Of a DNA stretch of 64,000 nucleotides, positions 1-11,300 are shown piece by piece. The DNA comes from Alviniconcha marisindica (Eukaryota > Mollusca > Gastropoda > Provannidae). Within the stretch, counting starts at the first letter, position 1. Each line of letters opens with the position of its first letter. The notes beneath the pieces are model-generated. The model searched no databases and had not been told where the DNA came from. It saw nothing but the letters and a program-made list of their open reading frames with translations. The translations under genes were made by a program, and so were the position numbers. The DNA lies in assembly GCA_018857735.1 (NCBI GenBank), contig JABMCL010002073.1, forward strand, positions 1,482,501 through 1,546,500, written 5' to 3'.

Positions 1-639
1 TGACAGAGTCCTAGTACAAGGACATTATTTCACTGCAGCGCAGTTTTAAATCGGCACACTGCAAATTAACGATAAAGGCGCCCTATTAAGCGACTGATCT
101 GTAGATGGCAGACAGAGCGGCACGCGAAGACCTTTTAGGCCAAGACTCTCGTTTCCGGTTTCTGTCCCGACACTGACAGCGTCACGCTATATACCTTTTC
201 AGTGAAAGTCCTCGCTTGTCGTTCTTGCCAGCACGAGTTCACTTCAGCGACGGACTTCTGGGAGTGATGATCTGTAAATGAAAGCACAGTGAAAACCGCT
301 TTTTGTTTGGTGACAGCAGCCGAACACTGAACACTCAGTAAGTACAGGAATTCGTTGAAAAAAGGAGGAACTCTTTTCTGGCTTTGACTTCTATTTACTT
401 TGGTCAAAGCGACTCGCAACCAGTTGCTTCTGTAGTCATCCTTGACGCGTGTCCTATAGTGATAAAATGATGAACTTGACTCAAGCATCCATTAATTGCT
501 AGGCCGGCAAAAAGTGCGATTCGTCAAGGTTCGAAATAATTAAAGTTTTCATTTTGGAACGTTGCAGATGCTGTTCATAAACTGACACAAGGCGCAGCGG
601 TAATACCAACACGTAGGAACTCCACAACGACCGACCGGA
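1..639. other. 5' flank of the GPCR gene, no gene seen
   Basis: I see no convincing coding exon, repeat or RNA gene here. The minus-strand reading frame at 135-488 has no recognisable domain. The stretch presumably holds the promoter and 5' UTR of the receptor starting at 640, but no TATA box or initiator could be assigned with confidence. Confidence 0.4.
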
Positions 640-1626
640 ATGGATATGACAACAGGGCATGGACAAGAGCTGGAAGATTCCATAAGAGACACGAGTGAAC
701 TAGTTGACTACGTTCTCGTGACCGTTACCATCTTCACTGCGGTTGTCGTCCTCTTCGGCAACATTCTAACCATCACAGCCATCGTGACCATCCCCGAGAT
801 GAACCACCAGGCCAATTTCTACATCCTCAGCCTCGCTGTGGCTGACAGCATCGTCGGCGTTGCCATGCTGGTCATGTCCTTCCGGTACATGCGGTTTTCC
901 AAGAAAGCTTTTGACGAGCATAAATACCTGTGTCTGAGTGGCTACATTCTGGCCACCATCTCCAGCTGGCAGTCGCTCCTGACGTTGGCCGTCATGGCCT
1001 TCGACAGGCTCCTGTGTGTGGAGCGTCCTTTCCTCTACGTGCGCCTCTTCACCGACAGACTGATCAAAACGGTGCTTGCCTGCTCCTGGGTGATCTCTGT
1101 CACTTACGGAACCTTGCCGTCGTACTTCAACACTTTCGACCCAGCCGTCGGCTGCGTGTCTTTTCGAGTTTTCCCCGACAACATCAACCGCTTCTTTTTC
1201 GCTACTCCAGCTTTTACGTTCATCTTCATCACAAGCGCTTGTTACGTGAGAATTGCCTGCATCGCGAAGAAACACCGCAAGAGAATCGCAGCGGAGATGA
1301 GTTTATCCCTAGGACAGGAACCAGCCAAAGCAGTCAACCAAAACACGACTAATCAACAGAAGTCCACGGGGTTGTTTCTGACAATGAACACCATTTTCAT
1401 CGCGTGCTGGACACCGTTCTTGATGAACTGTTTGCTCTCAGGGCTCTTGGACTTTACGATCACAGAGAAAGCCGCCGCCCCTGCGATGTTTCTGGCCATG
1501 TCCAACTCGGGCATGAACTTTTTTATATACGCTTTGAAGAACAAGCAGTTTGCACGTGCGTACCGTAGACTTCTCCGGCACTGCAGCTGTCGTGCTGAAT
1601 GGCCATGGCGCGCCAGATCAGCGTGA
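640..1626 (+). CDS. Class A (rhodopsin-like) G-protein-coupled receptor, intronless
   Basis: Predicted seven-helix plasma-membrane receptor of 328 aa in one exon. Class A landmarks are visible in order: GN in TM1 (N41), LAVAD in TM2 (D69), a TM3 cysteine (C98) able to pair with C172 in extracellular loop 2, DRL in place of DRY (R123), W150 in TM4, FIACWTPF in TM6, and NSGMNFFIY in TM7. A basic helix 8 follows with a Cys-X-Cys suitable for palmitoylation. The TM7 NPxxY proline is replaced by Phe, as also happens in some divergent invertebrate receptors. The N-terminus is short and has no N-glycosylation sequon. The intronless structure is common in lineage-expanded invertebrate GPCRs. The ligand cannot be named; an amine- or melanocortin/adenosine-like orphan is possible. 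The ATG at 640 is the first in frame and gives a normal-length TM1. Confidence 0.9.
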   Translation: MDMTTGHGQELEDSIRDTSELVDYVLVTVTIFTAVVVLFGNILTITAIVTIPEMNHQANFYILSLAVADSIVGVAMLVMSFRYMRFSKKAFDEHKYLCLSGYILATISSWQSLLTLAVMAFDRLLCVERPFLYVRLFTDRLIKTVLACSWVISVTYGTLPSYFNTFDPAVGCVSFRVFPDNINRFFFATPAFTFIFITSACYVRIACIAKKHRKRIAAEMSLSLGQEPAKAVNQNTTNQQKSTGLFLTMNTIFIACWTPFLMNCLLSGLLDFTITEKAAAPAMFLAMSNSGMNFFIYALKNKQFARAYRRLLRHCSCRAEWPWRARSA

Positions 1627-3638
1627 CGCAGCATCTAATGGACGTTGTGCGAAGAGGCTGTTTAATATTTAACATTCGCCCAGAAATAACCGTCATGGTT
1701 GAAGCCGATTTCCATTCCGTATTTAATACGCAAGACATTTTCTGATCGTGTGGTTTTCTGCACCCGCTCGATACTCATGTCTTTTGTTTCATCTCACAGA
1801 ACCAATCGTTTCAGTGTTTGAGACACAGATTTGTGTTGTAATTAATGAATCAATAATTTCAGTGATTTAAGACTTAGATTTGAGCAGCAGTGAATCCCGT
1901 CGAGCGAATGTGAGGATGGTACACGTCTTTACCGTTTGCAAAAGAACAAGTGCAAAATTCCCAGCCACATACCACCCCCTCTCCCGTCATAAGGTAAAGA
2001 AGAGCGCTGGCAACTGCTGTAGCCGAAAACATCAAACCTAGTCAGACGTAAGTACTGTACTGTACACGTACTGTGTTCAGAAAGTTTAAGCAAAGAGCGT
2101 TAGCTAAAGCATCTTTCGTTTAGCTAAAGCAATCTTTGTGTGGCTATACGATCCTTGGTTTAAATAAGAAACTGCACAGGATCAAGACTGGAACTTTCCA
2201 TGCCCAATTATTTCTAGGGTTGCTGCAACTTCTTTCCACTAATAGTCTTGATGAGAGATCAAGTTACCCCAAAACGCCCACTTTAAGCTATTACACCTCA
2301 CAGGGTTAATAAATCCGACCCTGCTAACTCTCACTCACAAAACTCGTTTCCTAAATTCAGTATGAAATCCCTCTGATATCTTTACCTGTATGGCAAAGCC
2401 TGTGTTGAGAAGTCTACTTCCTTTAAATGTGATCCTTTAAAGACAATAATACCTTCTTCTCAGCACTTGTCGGTATGGTTAAAAACTATATGAATGTTGA
2501 CAATTTGTAGACAATTATAAGTCGTAAATAAACAATAAAAGCACAGACTTTAAGCAAATATCTACACACACACATATACACATGCATGCACACACACACA
2601 CGGATTGACACACACACACACAATACGTGTACGGACACACAGCCACGGACACACAGACAGACATATAGACAGACAGACACACACACACACACACACACCC
2701 CCTATAAAACCATTGCTAAAGTGTTTATATAAAACCATGCCAAAATGTGAACAATGTGTCATACACTTAAAAACTCACATAAGACATTGAATAACATAAA
2801 ATTTATTTTCTAGTAAGTCCACAGACAGAAAATTGAATATTTTGGATAACAATATCGTATAAGTCAAATATGAACTGAAAGTAAACTACTTACAGCTATT
2901 GTGCAAAACAGAAAATAAGGCATAAAGCCAATGCCTTGCTTAGTGTATTTTGTACATGTTGTAGTTGTACACAACAGTCTTTGAACAGATATGGAATAAA
3001 GAAAATTTTCAAATTATGTATAATTTATCAGCAGATGTTATGGAATTACTTTAGATTGTGTGTCAAAAATAGAAACAAACAAACAAAACCCCTACATCGT
3101 TGGACAAAAATAAATAAATGAAGACCTGCTTAATTCTGTTTGAGTAAATTTAAGAAATTTGGAACACAGAAAATTCTGTAAATAACTGACAATCAAAACT
3201 ACCCTAATGCGTGTTAGGACAGCTTGTGTCCTGGGAATGTTTTCAAAATCTAAATGACCACCAAGACATATAACTGAGTGGCTAATAGATTAAACATTCC
3301 AAGGATGGATATGAATGACATTTTAACAAAACGATCTACTGCACATTGATATGGAATATTTGTAAAAAGAATTAGGCAAGAGAGTAAGTATACACGCAAA
3401 ATTGACAAATGCATAGCCAAGCAGGAAACCCAGTGGAGATACTCTGCATTATTATCCTGTCAAATGAATACTCTAAAAGACAATATGAACAGTTTTTGCA
3501 CATCTGTTAGTCCATACAGGAACAAGATACATATGGAACTGGTTCTTAATGCCATGTCAAAACAAAGTAGGTCACAGGGTGGAAATAGTACAAGAACACA
3601 AAGCCAGTAAACAAAACATGCTGTAACTTTCTTGTGCG

Positions 3639-3686
<48 letters not shown>

Positions 3687-5649
3687 TACACACACACACA
3701 CACCACAACACAACAGAGTTAACTGATAGGCACACATAACAATTTACTGCCCCAGTTCAGGAGCAGGAACAGCAAATGCAATTCACACTGCGTGATTCCG
3801 TTCACACCAATCATCAATCATGTCCAAACACTTCACATCCAGTACAGTCATGTCCCAACACTTCACACCCAGCAACAATTATGTCAGTAGGTTGACTGTT
3901 ATACACCAGTATTTCCACATTCATTTGCACTTGAACAAAACAAACAAAAAGAGGCAAATACCCCTTTCATGCAGATGCCATGACTGCCTTAAAAGGTCAA
4001 AGTCAGTGACACAATGATTGTGTGCATATGGCACAGAACCCAATATATTTCACAACAACATGCGCACATTACAACCTTGCTAAACCAGTATGGACATTTA
4101 CAGGAAACAGCTAAAGCAGACAAAGAAAAATTCCTTGGGGGAAAAAATCCTCTTTTAACAAAAATTGTATTTGGCATTCACTGTTCTACAATCTATTTGG
4201 CACTGTTTGTTCTACAATAATTGTGTACCCTGGTGATATAATGCTAAAATAACATGTCACTTCAAACTGGAAGTCCAGTACATCTCTACCTCTACAACTA
4301 CAAATCTCACTAAGAAAACATGTACAGCAATCATTTCTACACATGTATCTCACAAGAATGCATTGAGCATAAGAAAAGTCATTAAATTAAGTCATTTAAC
4401 TATTCAGCTATCTTTTTTGCTCCTGGTGGTGATAATGAAATAAAAACAAACACAATGGTGGTGCACTGATGCTACCAAACATGATTCATTTTTGCCTTCA
4501 AACAAACTAAAGTTGGAGATCGTTGAAAAAACAAATTGTGGTCTGAGCAGTTGCGCATAGTTATAATGCAGTTCTTAAGCACAGTTTTTCTCCACATCAT
4601 CATTCTCAAATCCTACTAGACATCTTGCACATTTGCTTGCTTTCATTTAAAGTTGTATCACAAGGAATGACGCAAGTCTTTCTTCTTTTGTCCTACACTT
4701 ATTCACTTTGTAAAAATGGTTTCTTTTCTTTTTCTATTTTGCATTCTGTTTTTGTTTGTTTGTTTGTTTGAGTGTGTGTGTATGTGCGTGCATGCGTGTT
4801 GTTGGGAGAAACTATCCAAGTACCTTTTTTTTTAATGAAATCTGAACAGCTTATACTTACTAACAGTCTAATATGGACAGTGCATTTCCTCTATCATTTC
4901 CAGCTGAACATTACATCAGGGTCACAAGAACTTTGCATCATCACACCAGAGAAGGTCACTTTCTTCTCCTGTTAGATATCAAACAGGGTGGACAGCCACA
5001 CAACAAGTACCACAGATAACAACAATGAGCAGAGTGTCTGACTTGACATTAACAGAGATGCCATTTGCATTCAAACCAAGTTAAAACTGGAAGTAAAATA
5101 TTCCAGGAATAAAAAACACAACAAGAACAAAAACACATCTTTGCAGACACAGCAAATATGGAAATGTTACCAAACATAACAAAACATCACTATCATAACA
5201 AGAGAAAAACAAATGGCACTGTATGTATCCCTCCCAACAAAGACTCATGATTTTAATATTGCATTAATTTCGTTTCTTTCTCACTCTACTATCAGACTAC
5301 ATCTGCCTAAAGTTATATCACAATCAATAATGCTTCTTAAACTAAAATTTGGTTGAGGATGTACCTCTGGTGGAGTTTATGTACCTGGAGTTTACATGCA
5401 TGCCAGGTGAGAGCTACTGTAGGTGACTCAGGTCTTTGCTGTTGTACTTGTGGTATGTGTTTCAAGCGCTAATTAACTCCCTTGTGTGCTGCTTCTAAAA
5501 TTAGATCATGGAAATTCCTTGCTGTGTAACCAGGTCCCTCCTTCAGTGGCCTGGTGCCTTGCTCGTGGGAAGCCTGTGTGCTGTAGCGATGTTCAGGGTC
5601 TTTTACTAGTTTTAGGCTAATTTGGTCTGTGCCTGAGTTTGTGTGTACA

Positions 5650-5713
<64 letters not shown>

Positions 5714-5960
5714 GCTGTACGGATGTGTGTGGGGTGGTAGTGGTGTGTAGAGATTGGATGAAAATGGTGATATTCATACTTATGCCAATTAAAGCATTAT
5801 ATGTCAATCATATTAATGCATGTGATACTGTTTATTTGACAGCGCATTTCCATTTTATATATATTTATATATATTCTATTTAATAACACTTGTGGTATGT
5901 ACCTTTCCTGCACATTGTTACGCATTCTTAAACTGACAATCTTTCACACATGTAGATTTG
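1627..5960. other. Intergenic stretch with CA microsatellites, no gene seen
   Basis: AT-rich sequence with no exon-like open frame. It contains CA-rich microsatellites near 2561-2700 and 3641-3705, a (GA)n tract at 5650-5710 and short AT tracts. An AATAAA at about 2308-2313 could end the GPCR transcript. Part of the right side may be 3' UTR of the minus-strand gamma-SNAP gene; this is not determinable from sequence alone. Confidence 0.4.
5650..5710. repeat. (GA)n microsatellite
   Basis: An almost pure GA dinucleotide run of about 30 units. Open frames across it are low-complexity artefacts. Confidence 0.95.
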
Positions 5961-5976
5961 GTTTGTTTGTTTGTTA

Positions 5977-6203
5977 TTGATTGATTGATTGATGATCACT
6001 TATATAGCGCTATTCTCCGCTCTCTTGAGCAGACTCACTGCGCTCGCATGTGGTTTTACATGAGAGACTAGCTTTATGGCGCGTTTTTTGAATATCCACC
6101 GAGGTGGTGTACTTACAGCGCTGGCATGGCTGGTGCCACATGAAACTGCACCCATGTTTTCCTTTGAATGGAATAAAGAAGTACTTGACTTGACTCGACT
6201 TGT
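5977..6203 (-). mobile_element. SINE-C 3' portion (minus orientation)
   Basis: This segment shares its order of blocks with 19158-19345: a 'tatatagcg' start, 'gcgctcgcatgtg', 'gactagctttatggcgcg', and 'gtggtgtac...cagcgctg.catggctg.tgccaca'. The left end is a simple ATTG tandem tail, as expected at the 3' end of a retroposon inserted on the minus strand. The tRNA-like head seen in the 19-kb copy is missing, so this copy is 5'-truncated. Confidence 0.6.
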
Positions 6204-6486
6204 TATCCTCGCTGAAGCCTTGCTCTCCTGGTGGGTCCTATCAAGCTGGACAGGTCGGCAGCACAGGGAAAGGCCAGTACCACAAATACAGGTGGGCTAA
6301 GCCCACAAGCCCTCAAAGGCAGCTGGCCTAAAGGGGGTTGCAAATACACAGAAAAAAACACATCTTTTACACAAAATAAACCCCTCTCACGCAAGTGCTC
6401 AAACCCCATGCATTTACTACACGCAAAAAAAGTCTGGATCTGTATGACAGAAAGTGTTTGTGACCCCTGGGCTTGGGAGAGGGATC

Positions 6487-7240
6487 CCTGACTCATGTCC
6501 TTGGCTGAAGACAGAGATGCAGACATAAGCCCTGACTCATGCCGGCTGAAAAGATGCAGACATACAGTCCCTGACTCATGTCCTTGGCTGAAGACAAGAT
6601 GCAGACATACAGTCCCTGACTCATGTCCTTGGCTGAAGACAGAATGCAGACATACAGTCCCTGACTCATGTCCTTGGCTGAAGACAGAGTGCAGACATAC
6701 ATCCCTGACTCATGTCCTTGGCTGAAGACAGAATGCAGACAACAGTCCCGACCATGTCCTTTGGTAAGACAGAAAGACATACAGTCCCTGACTCATGTCC
6801 TTGGCTTGAAGAAGAGATGGGAGAGGGATCCCTGACTCATGTCCTTGGCTGAAGACAGAGATGCAGACATACAGTCCCTGACTCATGTCCTTGGCTGAAG
6901 ACAGATGCAGACATACAGTCCCTGACTCATGTCCTTGGCTGAAGACAGAGATGCAGACATACAGTCCCTGACTCATGTCCTTGGCTGAAGACAGAGATGC
7001 AGACATACAGTCCCTGACTCATGTCCTTGGCTGAAGACAGAGATGCAGACATACAGTCCCTGACTCATGTCCTTGGCTGAAGACAGAGATGCAGACATAC
7101 AGTCCCTGACTCATGTCCTTGGCTGAAGACAGAGATGCAGACATACAGTCCCTGACTCATGTCCTTGGCTGAAGACAGAGATGCAGACATACAGTCCCTG
7201 ACTCATGTCCTTGGCTGAAGACAGAGATGCAGACATACAG
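6487..7240. repeat. 46-bp tandem minisatellite with repeated TGACTCA sites
   Basis: About 17 head-to-tail units of roughly 46 bp, each beginning ccTGACTCAtgtccttggc and ending near gcagacatacag. Sixteen units keep an intact TGACTCA heptamer; the unit near 6745 is degenerate. The right-hand units (about 6870-7235) are nearly identical while the left-hand ones carry short deletions, so the array probably homogenises or grows at the right. It lies about 1.1 kb beyond the stop codon of gamma-SNAP. Open frames across it are repeat artefacts. Confidence 0.95.
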
Positions 7241-8323
7241 TGCCTAACTGCTGCAGCAAACAGACTGCTCAGACTACTCTCAGAATGGCCACTGCAGTGT
7301 TTCATGGATGAGTGAACCAAAGGAAAAAAGAGAAGAAAAAAAAAAGAGAAATAATGTGGTCTGATTTTAAAAAAGAAGATAATTTGAACCCAATCAGACA
7401 AGAATTCCAGGACACATATAGGATGTGGCAGGACTCTCAGTCTGATTAATAAAATTACATTAAATCCACACTGACAAAATAAGCTCAAAGTGATAAATGT
7501 AATATGAAATTTGAAATTTATATAAAATAAACAAACAATCAAAAATCAGTATGGAACTCCAACTTTAACTTATAGTGACTTGTAAATTGGTTTCAAAGTG
7601 AAATTTGAGCAATCAAAATGGACTTTCAACTACTGTGTTACTGGGCAGTTTTATTACATTTCCAGCCACCACAAAATTCACACCCAAAAACAACTAAGGA
7701 CTGATGTTTCTTGTTGCTTGTTCAGTTGGTCTGTTCTTTTTTTTGGGATTTGTTCTAAGCACTGGAGTCACAAGAAACATCTGTAACACCAACATTCTGC
7801 AATTGTTTGTGTCCATAATAAGAAAGAAACTTGCTCTGAGTTTAAGAAAGAAAATACAGAAACACTAATCATAATACAAGAATCCTGTTTACATGATTCC
7901 AATAATGTCTGGGAGATAAAGAAGGTCAATATCACCTTCAGCTTGCTTCCATCAGTTGCTTTTCACTCCCCCCAATGCCTGCAGCTCTTATACTTTAATG
8001 CAATTGCTATTCTTAAAATCCTATCCACTGAAATACCAGAACTCAAGGGTTCGCACAGTGACGTTCAGTTTTGTAGGGTTTTGTTGTTGCTGCTGTTGTT
8101 CTGCTGCAGGCATTCAAATACTTTAAATACTGAGCCTTTTTACAATCTGACCAATGGAATAGCCATAACTTTTCAGCATTTCAGGATGTGCACAAGACCT
8201 GTCAACGTCCCTCAATCCTCCCTGATTCATGTGGACAAAGCAGCTCCATGGATCAGCTTCTGAATGTTGCGCATCAAGCATTGCAAAGTGTCCCATTATC
8301 GCTATAGTGTGAAGACGTAATTC
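7241..8323 (-). other. Probable 3' UTR / downstream region of gamma-SNAP
   Basis: No open frame of interest. On the minus strand an AATAAA hexamer (tttatt on the plus strand at 7650-7655) lies about 670 bp beyond the gamma-SNAP stop and is a candidate poly(A) signal. Confidence 0.35.
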
Positions 8324-11300
8324 TCAGCACAGTCCACCAGGATATTCATCTTCTTCATCCTCCGCTGGTCCTGAGCTGCTGTTCGCGCCAGCCATGGAGG
8401 ATTTGCTCCCACTCCCTCCCCCCAATCCGACAGGGACCTTCATGTCCCGAGCCAGCTTGGCAAACTGTGGACAAAAAAGGAATCTGACCATTCTGAGACA
8501 GGATACCTTGCTGATGATGGAGGTGATAGGACAATAATAATAATAATAATGGACATTTCTATGGCGCATGATCCCTAGCAAGATCTAGGGCACAATACGC
8601 CATACAAAAAGCTGCAGAAAAATGTATAAACACATGCAATGGACAAAATAAAAAAGGTTTTGGGCCATATGACCGCCAATCACGCAAGAATTTACATAGA
8701 GCAATTTCAGTAAATAAACCAAGACAACAAACAAAGAAACAAAAAACTTGGCTCATTCAGGGACAGGACTGATTCATTCCAGACATTTTGCACCCAGCTA
8801 ACCATGGAGGGATATATCAGGGTAAATCAGGGAACTTGGCTCTTTACGCCCTGTCAACCATGAGGGTTATATCAGGCTGAGGTGAATCAGGGACACCTGT
8901 GAAATACTTGATGGTGGTGATGATGATGACAATACTAATGCTCAACAGTGCTGTTTGTTCAGAATGTGCTCCGCTTTTGAAATTCATCTGAAGCACCATA
9001 TGCTGCTTTACTTTTATATATATATATATAAGTGAGAGAGAGGAGAGAGGGGGAAAAAAAGGACCTGGGCTGCAAGATGTAACATTACAAAAATCAAGTC
9101 AATAAGCAAAATATGTACTGCCTGTTTGACAACACAAACACGTCAACCAAAAAATTGTGCAAAAGCTATGAACATAGGAGACAGTATTGAATAAAAATGT
9201 TTTGCTGATACTGACAAGATTGCTTATAATGCTCCAAGTTGTTGCTGTCAATGTTGCTATTACTGCCCTGTTCTTGTCAGCATGAAATGGTGATCTTTTG
9301 GGGAAGTGTGCTGGTGGCGGTGGTGGTGGGGTGGGGGCAGGGGGGAGGGGTGTTCAAATGCTCTTAATTTGTGTTCATTCTCTTCTCTTTCTTTTTTGTT
9401 GTTGCTTTTTGGGGGCTTTAAAAAAAAAATTTTTATCACATTTAATACACAGTCATCAAAGATTCTATCACCTCTATCTGTCTAGTCAAAGAAGTAAAGT
9501 GACAGTGTGTCCATGTTTATGGTCATGCTGTACTGATAAGAAGAGGCCTCACTATGTGAAAAACCTCATTATTTCAGTATTTGGTGAGGTCTGTCTGTAC
9601 TTTCAAACCATGAAATAGTGAGACAGTCCAATTTTTGTTCTCTCTCTTAATGAAAAGGCTGACAACTGAGTCCACAATTGCACAAAGAATAAGTTCAGCT
9701 ATGTCAATAAATAAATAACATTAAAACTACTTAAAGGTATAGAGGAAATGGTCATGGCATTCTTAATTTCACAAAGTATTCCAAGTAACGCTTCAAAACA
9801 AAGTTGTCAAAAAAGGTAGTAGCAGTCAACACTCTTAACATGTTCATGTCATGACAATTCCACAAATCTAACCAGACTTGTTCCCCTTTTGTGCAAAAAA
9901 AACATACAGAGGTAGAATAACCAACTGATAAATGTGGCTGCTGGATCAGCAAATGGAAGAAGACATGTTGAGAAAGATCGCAGTAAGTATTACGGCTAGC
10001 AAAACAAAATAAGAAAATAAATCCAACCAAACACAAACTGTCATAACTCTTCAACATAACAAAAGCTAACAGAATGCTTCAATGTCACTGTGTACATCAA
10101 TCAAAAACCATGTATTTACTCACTGCGTTATCCATGTACTTGAAGAGCGGCAATGACAGAATGTTCCGAACCGCCTCATCATCCCCATCATCATAGGCTT
10201 TTAACAAATCCTGCAGCGCCCCTGCTTCTTCACTGAAGCCAAACTCTGGATAACTGTCCATAAAACAGAAAATGTAATTAAACTTCCAGTTCCACCCACC
10301 TTTACTATGTCAAACTCACATGGCTGTCACCGACATGAATAGTTCCAGAATGCTTTTCAAAAAAAAAAATCAGAACATTGTACAGGTATCTGCTACTGGG
10401 GGATTCTTATCACACTTGTTCAGTGTGGATATTTTCTATTTGTGTACTTAACTGTGACAGTTTTCTGACCCACTTTTGCCCTAATATAACTGTACTGGTT
10501 GACTGGGCATAAAAAATGAAGTTATTTATTTACTTACTCGCCCACTTGGGAATTGTTGTCACAGAAAGTTGGGGTCACTCCCTTGGGTACAAGATAACTA
10601 CCAACATACTCATGCTGTGTGTGTGTGTGTGTGTGCGTGTGTGTGTGTGTGCATGCGGACATGTGTGCATGCATGTGTGCATGCATGCTTGTGTGTGTGC
10701 ATGCGCGCATGTGCTTGTGTATGTGCATGTTCACTTTCAACTAAGATACTTCACCTGCACATTCTCACACACACAGAGCTCCTATGTGCTACTATACTAC
10801 AACATTTGCCTCAGTCAAATGATTTTCACATTTGGGCTTAGGTAAACAAAGCTTATACAAATATTCCAGCCCTGTTCATTTACATAATCATTACAGATAC
10901 ATACTCAGAATGATAAATCTAGATTCACTTTTCTCAACCTGGAATCATCAAGCAAACAACCCCATAGACTGCCAAACCAGTATAAAAACAAAACAAACAA
11001 CAATCTTTTTAAATCAAAACTATTAGGAAAGCAACCAAATGCTTACCTGAGAGCAGTCCTGAAGAAGAGGTCAGCAGCAACATAATCTTCCTGATGCAGG
11101 TGTATAAGGATGATTCCCATGACCACCTTGTGAATGTGTGCATAGTTTTCCACCTCTGAGTAATAACCAATCTCCTTCTTCAGACACTCCAGTGCTTCAT
11201 CAAACCTGTTAAGAATACACCATCTGTCAATGACACATTCAACATGGTGGAAGCCCTAATGACAGACCACGCCGATGAGAGAGAAACTGCAAGTACAATC

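Noticed and set aside
6487..7240. Repetitive protein-coding gene (repeating SQGLYVC / SQGHESG frames)
   Set aside because: The unit is 46 bp, not a multiple of three, so the frame changes each unit; it is a non-coding minisatellite.
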